Of a DNA stretch of 64,000 nucleotides, positions 61,307 to 64,000 are shown piece after piece. The stretch is from assembly GCF_046115515.1 (NCBI RefSeq), contig NZ_CP175953.1, one strand, 5' to 3'. Within the stretch, counting starts at the first letter, position 1. Every line of letters begins with the position of its first letter. The translations under genes were made by a program, and so were the position numbers. The stretch is from Gracilimonas sp017641085. Lineage in GTDB: Bacteria; Bacteroidota; Rhodothermia; Balneolales; Balneolaceae. The notes under the pieces were generated by a model that saw only the letters and a list, made by a program, of their open reading frames with translations, was not told where the DNA came from and made no database searches.

Positions 61307-62443
61307 TCAGAGCAGTTTCTCTTTATAAATGGAAAAGAAAGTGAGGGCAGCAGGTTCTATAATATCATCGGGAAAATCGTATCCGGGATTATGCAAAGGG
61401 GGCAGGCTTTCACCGGCTCCGAATCCAAACTGAGCGCCTTTATTGGTAGCTGTGAAATAGGCAAAATCCTCTGACCAGTTATTGGGATGATCCATCTGTT
61501 GAAGCGTCAGCTCATTGGCTTTTGCAGAGTCAGAAATCATGCCTACACAATCGGCATCATTAAGCGTAGCAGGATAGATCTCAGAATAACTCCATTCGAA
61601 ATCCAGCCCGTTTTCCTCAGCTAGGTCCGCTACAATTGCTTCCGATTTATTACAAAGAAGATCAAGATCTTCGTTTTGGTAGGCTCTCAGAGTTATGCCC
61701 ATTTCCAGACTGCCCGGTGAAACACCAAAGGCAACTTCCCCTAATCGTATGTAGATAAGGGTGGCAATGGTATGATCGGAAAAAGCCGAGCGGTTATCAT
61801 TTGCCAGCTCCAAAATTTGGTCAATAATGTCAGTGGCCGTGTAGTATGGATTCAGTCCGTTCTGAGGTTCAGCTGCGTGTGATGTCCTTCCGTCCAGCTT
61901 TACCGTGAAACCACAGGAAGCGGCTGTGAAACTTCCGGTCTTCAGTAAAACAGTATCCTTTTTGACTCCGGGAATATTGTGGAGAGCAAAGATGTAGTCC
62001 GGTGATAGCGCATGAAACTCCTTGGACTCAACCACATCTTTAGCTCCCAGGTAATTTTCCTCAGCAGGTTGAAAGAGCAGAACGGCTTTTCCCTTTTTGG
62101 GTCTGTTCTGAGATATTAACTGCCCCAGTCGTGCAATAATAGCCATGTGGCCATCGTGCCCGCAAAGGTGGGCTACTCCGGGTATAGAAGAACGATAGGC
62201 CAGGTTCGACTTTTCCTGGATTGGGAGGGCATCCAGTTCACATCGGAAGATCAGAGTTTCGCCCGGTTCCTCTCCTTCAAACACAAAGGCTTTCCCGGTT
62301 TTTGAAATCGATATTTCCTCATCGGGATTTAGTGCATTGATGAAGGCTGAGATGCGTTTGGAAGTCTCAAACTCCAGGTTCGATAACTCAGGGTAGCGAT
62401 GAAGGGTGCGTCTCAGGTTGATGACATCTTGTAAATCGGACAT
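61307..62443 (-). CDS. M20 family amidohydrolase (N-acyl amino acid/hippurate hydrolase type)
   Basis: This cytosolic zinc amidohydrolase of 378 residues has the M20D pattern: HRYPELSNLEFETSKRI near the N-terminus, the metal motif HLCGHDGHMAIIA near 92-104, FQPAEENYLGAKDVVE near 125-140 and a late histidine in HNPGYDFPDD. The lid domain is present. It probably removes an acyl group from an amino acid or related amide. It begins three bases after the lipoprotein RidA gene, and a class V aminotransferase lies further upstream, which suggests a small amino-acid-salvage unit. Confidence 0.86.
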   Translation of the reverse strand: MSDLQDVINLRRTLHRYPELSNLEFETSKRISAFINALNPDEEISISKTGKAFVFEGEEPGETLIFRCELDALPIQEKSNLAYRSSIPGVAHLCGHDGHMAIIARLGQLISQNRPKKGKAVLLFQPAEENYLGAKDVVESKEFHALSPDYIFALHNIPGVKKDTVLLKTGSFTAASCGFTVKLDGRTSHAAEPQNGLNPYYTATDIIDQILELANDNRSAFSDHTIATLIYIRLGEVAFGVSPGSLEMGITLRAYQNEDLDLLCNKSEAIVADLAEENGLDFEWSYSEIYPATLNDADCVGMISDSAKANELTLQQMDHPNNWSEDFAYFTATNKGAQFGFGAGESLPPLHNPGYDFPDDIIEPAALTFFSIYKEKLL

Positions 62444-62446
62444 AAA

Positions 62447-62932
62447 CTAATTTTTTACAGCAGTAACCATGATTTCTACTTTAGCATCCAGAGGAATTCG
62501 GCTGACTTCAACAACCGCCCGTGCCGGTGGGTTCTCCGGAAAGTACTGAACATAGACTTTATTGAATGCGGAATAATCATTCATATCATCCAGAAACACC
62601 TGCGCCTTCACCACATCCGACATTTCATAACCGGCGACCTTTAATACCGCCCGGATATTCTTCAGCGTTTGGTGGGTTTGAGATTCAAGGTCATCTCCGG
62701 CAAGCTCGCGACTTTCGGGTATCAGGCCTATCTGTCCTGATAAATAAATTGTATTGCCAACCTGAATGGCCTGGGAATACACGCCGACAGAAGCCGGTGC
62801 ATTTTCGGTGTTTATGATTTTATTTTGCATCTCCGTGCCTGTCTCTGATTCAATCTCATTGCAGGAGGTAAATACCCCTGCAATGAGAAGGCAGAAAAGA
62901 AATGGTATATAGGTGAACTTTTTTATCGTCAT
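62447..62932 (-). CDS. RidA/YjgF family protein with lipoprotein signal
   Basis: RidA proteins hydrolyse reactive enamine/imine intermediates released by PLP enzymes, normally in the cytosol. The RidA domain is complete: GVYSQAIQVGNTIYLSGQIG (near 50-69), YSAFNKVYVQYFPENPPARAVVEVSRIPLDAKVEIMVTAV at the end, with the key arginine in PPARAVVEV. Unusually, it carries a 24-residue signal that ends in a lipobox (GVFTSC, Cys24 from the ATG at 62932), so it is predicted to be a lipoprotein outside the cytoplasm. An ATG at 62944 would add four residues. It is encoded between a class V aminotransferase and an M20 hydrolase. Confidence 0.85.
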   Translation of the reverse strand: MTIKKFTYIPFLFCLLIAGVFTSCNEIESETGTEMQNKIINTENAPASVGVYSQAIQVGNTIYLSGQIGLIPESRELAGDDLESQTHQTLKNIRAVLKVAGYEMSDVVKAQVFLDDMNDYSAFNKVYVQYFPENPPARAVVEVSRIPLDAKVEIMVTAVKN

Positions 62933-63012
62933 ATATTCGGGCATTTTAGAGTTTGAGATGCTGAGTGTATTTCAGCTTCTGAAAATGATCAGGTCGTTGG
63001 CCAACTGTGCTG

Positions 63013-64000
63013 CTAAACCTTTTTAATTTGATCTTTCATAGCACTTACAAAACGATCAATCTCTTCCTTGGTCGTATATACATTCGGTGTTACGCGGATG
63101 CCTCTAAACTGCTCGTGATTAATAGGGGTGGTGATGATTCGGTAATCACTCCATAAGGTACTGTTTAGTTCGTTAGGCTCCATTCCTTTAATTTCAACTG
63201 TAGCAATTCCGCAGGCGTATTTTGGATTCCGGCTGGTATGTAAAACAACTTTATCGCCATCCACAAGCTCATCAATCCAAAGGTCATTCAGGTATTTGAG
63301 GCGGGCCTCTTTACGAGATGCACCTATTCCCTCATGGAAAGTCAGGGCTTCCCCGATGGCTAAAAAGTTTGCCGCGGGGTGGGTACCGATTTCTTCGAAT
63401 TTTCGGATGTCTTCGTCCTGAGATTCAGCTGCCGCCATCAGAGGCCATAAGTCTTTGATCTTATCTTTACGAACGTAAAGCATACCCGTGCCATGAGGAG
63501 CAAAAAGCCATTTATGAAGACTGGTAGTGTAATAATCACAATCCATATTGGCATGGTCGAATTCGAAATGTGCATAAGCGTGGGCTCCATCCACGATAAC
63601 CGGGATTCCCTTTTTACGTGCCATGTGCACCACTTTTTTAACAGGAAGAATTTGCCCTGTCAGGTTGATGATATGGCACATCAAAATCAACTTGGTATTT
63701 GGGGTGATTGCTTCCTCAAATCGGCGAACTATTTCAGCATCATCTTCGGCCGGAACCGGAATACTGATTTGATTTAGCTTGATGCCTTCCCGTCGCTCCC
63801 GTTGTTTGAACGTGGTGATCATTCTGGGGTAGTCCTGATCGGTTGTGAGTACTTCATCGCCCGGTTGCAGGTCAAACCCAAGCTGACAAATTTGGAGGCT
63901 TTCTGAGGCATTTCTGGTGATTGCAATTTCTTCAGTATCAACACCAAAGTTGCGGGCCAGTCGCTGGCGAACACCTTCTCTTCTGGGTTCCAGTATTCTC
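63013..64000 (-). CDS. Class V aminotransferase-fold PLP enzyme, 5' end outside window
   Basis: This PLP enzyme resembles isopenicillin-N epimerase and other class V family members. The frame is open from base 63999 to the stop at 63013, so at least 328 residues are visible and the N-terminus lies beyond the window. The cofactor lysine is in TSLHKWLFAPHGTG, with the aspartate of IVDGAHAYAHFEFD about 40 residues earlier; TRNASESLQI and PGDEVLTTDQDYPRM form the early cofactor site. The reaction is not certain: epimerase, lyase and desulfurase activities all occur in this fold. RidA follows after about 80 bases, as often seen for PLP enzymes that release enamines. Confidence 0.85.
   Translation of the reverse strand, partial: RILEPRREGVRQRLARNFGVDTEEIAITRNASESLQICQLGFDLQPGDEVLTTDQDYPRMITTFKQRERREGIKLNQISIPVPAEDDAEIVRRFEEAITPNTKLILMCHIINLTGQILPVKKVVHMARKKGIPVIVDGAHAYAHFEFDHANMDCDYYTTSLHKWLFAPHGTGMLYVRKDKIKDLWPLMAAAESQDEDIRKFEEIGTHPAANFLAIGEALTFHEGIGASRKEARLKYLNDLWIDELVDGDKVVLHTSRNPKYACGIATVEIKGMEPNELNSTLWSDYRIITTPINHEQFRGIRVTPNVYTTKEEIDRFVSAMKDQIKKV

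Overview
The window looks like a chromosomal piece of a marine or saline FCB-group bacterium, most likely Balneolota or Rhodothermota rather than classical Bacteroidota. The support is indirect: moderate GC, a secreted metalloprotease ending in a Por-type (T9SS) sorting domain, a DUF4249 lipoprotein paired with a TonB-dependent receptor, many lipoproteins with clean lipoboxes, and clear Shine-Dalgarno sequences in front of rplJ, rpoB and rpoC, which typical Bacteroidota usually lack. No 16S or other taxonomic marker was compared, so the assignment is inference.

Layout. 1-6.7 kb: a truncated Kef-type antiporter, an MhqD-like esterase with an MhqO-like ring-cleaving dioxygenase, MgtC, a lipoprotein, a Ste24-type protease and a membrane histidine kinase. 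7-12.7 kb: a PLP lyase, a periplasmic thioredoxin-like protein and the histidine-degradation genes hutU-hutI-hutG. 12.9-13.8 kb: an Abi_2/HEPN gene broken by an in-frame stop. 14-17.5 kb (minus strand): rplM-rpsI, rpsB-tsf with a structured leader, and pyrH behind a terminator. 17.7-25 kb: surface functions (metalloprotease, lipoproteins, TonB receptor). 25-29 kb: aconitase and a GAF protein with a degenerate kinase core. 29-33.7 kb (minus strand): a type III polyketide synthase, methyltransferase, flavin monooxygenase and MATE exporter. 33.7-40.5 kb: a giant NtrY-like kinase, a 2-hydroxyacid dehydrogenase, rsfS, a LytR_C protein and small exported proteins. 40.6-43.5 kb: queA-ispD-ispF-dedA. 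43.5-56.6 kb: the translation/transcription supercluster, four tRNAs-tuf-tRNA-Trp-secE-nusG-rplKAJL-rpoBC. 57-64 kb: small accessory genes, an M28 peptidase, and a unit of class V aminotransferase, lipoprotein RidA, M20 amidohydrolase and rhodanese.

Most genes are housekeeping. The most interesting items are: the PKS-methyltransferase-monooxygenase-exporter cluster, which resembles the Streptomyces srsABC phenolic-lipid operon in order and classes; a GAF/HisKA_2-like protein that has lost the expected phospho-histidine and other kinase residues; a folded leader before rpsB; a predicted surface-anchored RidA; and at least eight unrelated inverted-repeat or hairpin elements between genes, several of which resemble REP/REPIN-type dispersed repeats. 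No CRISPR array, prophage, intact insertion sequence or rRNA gene was seen.
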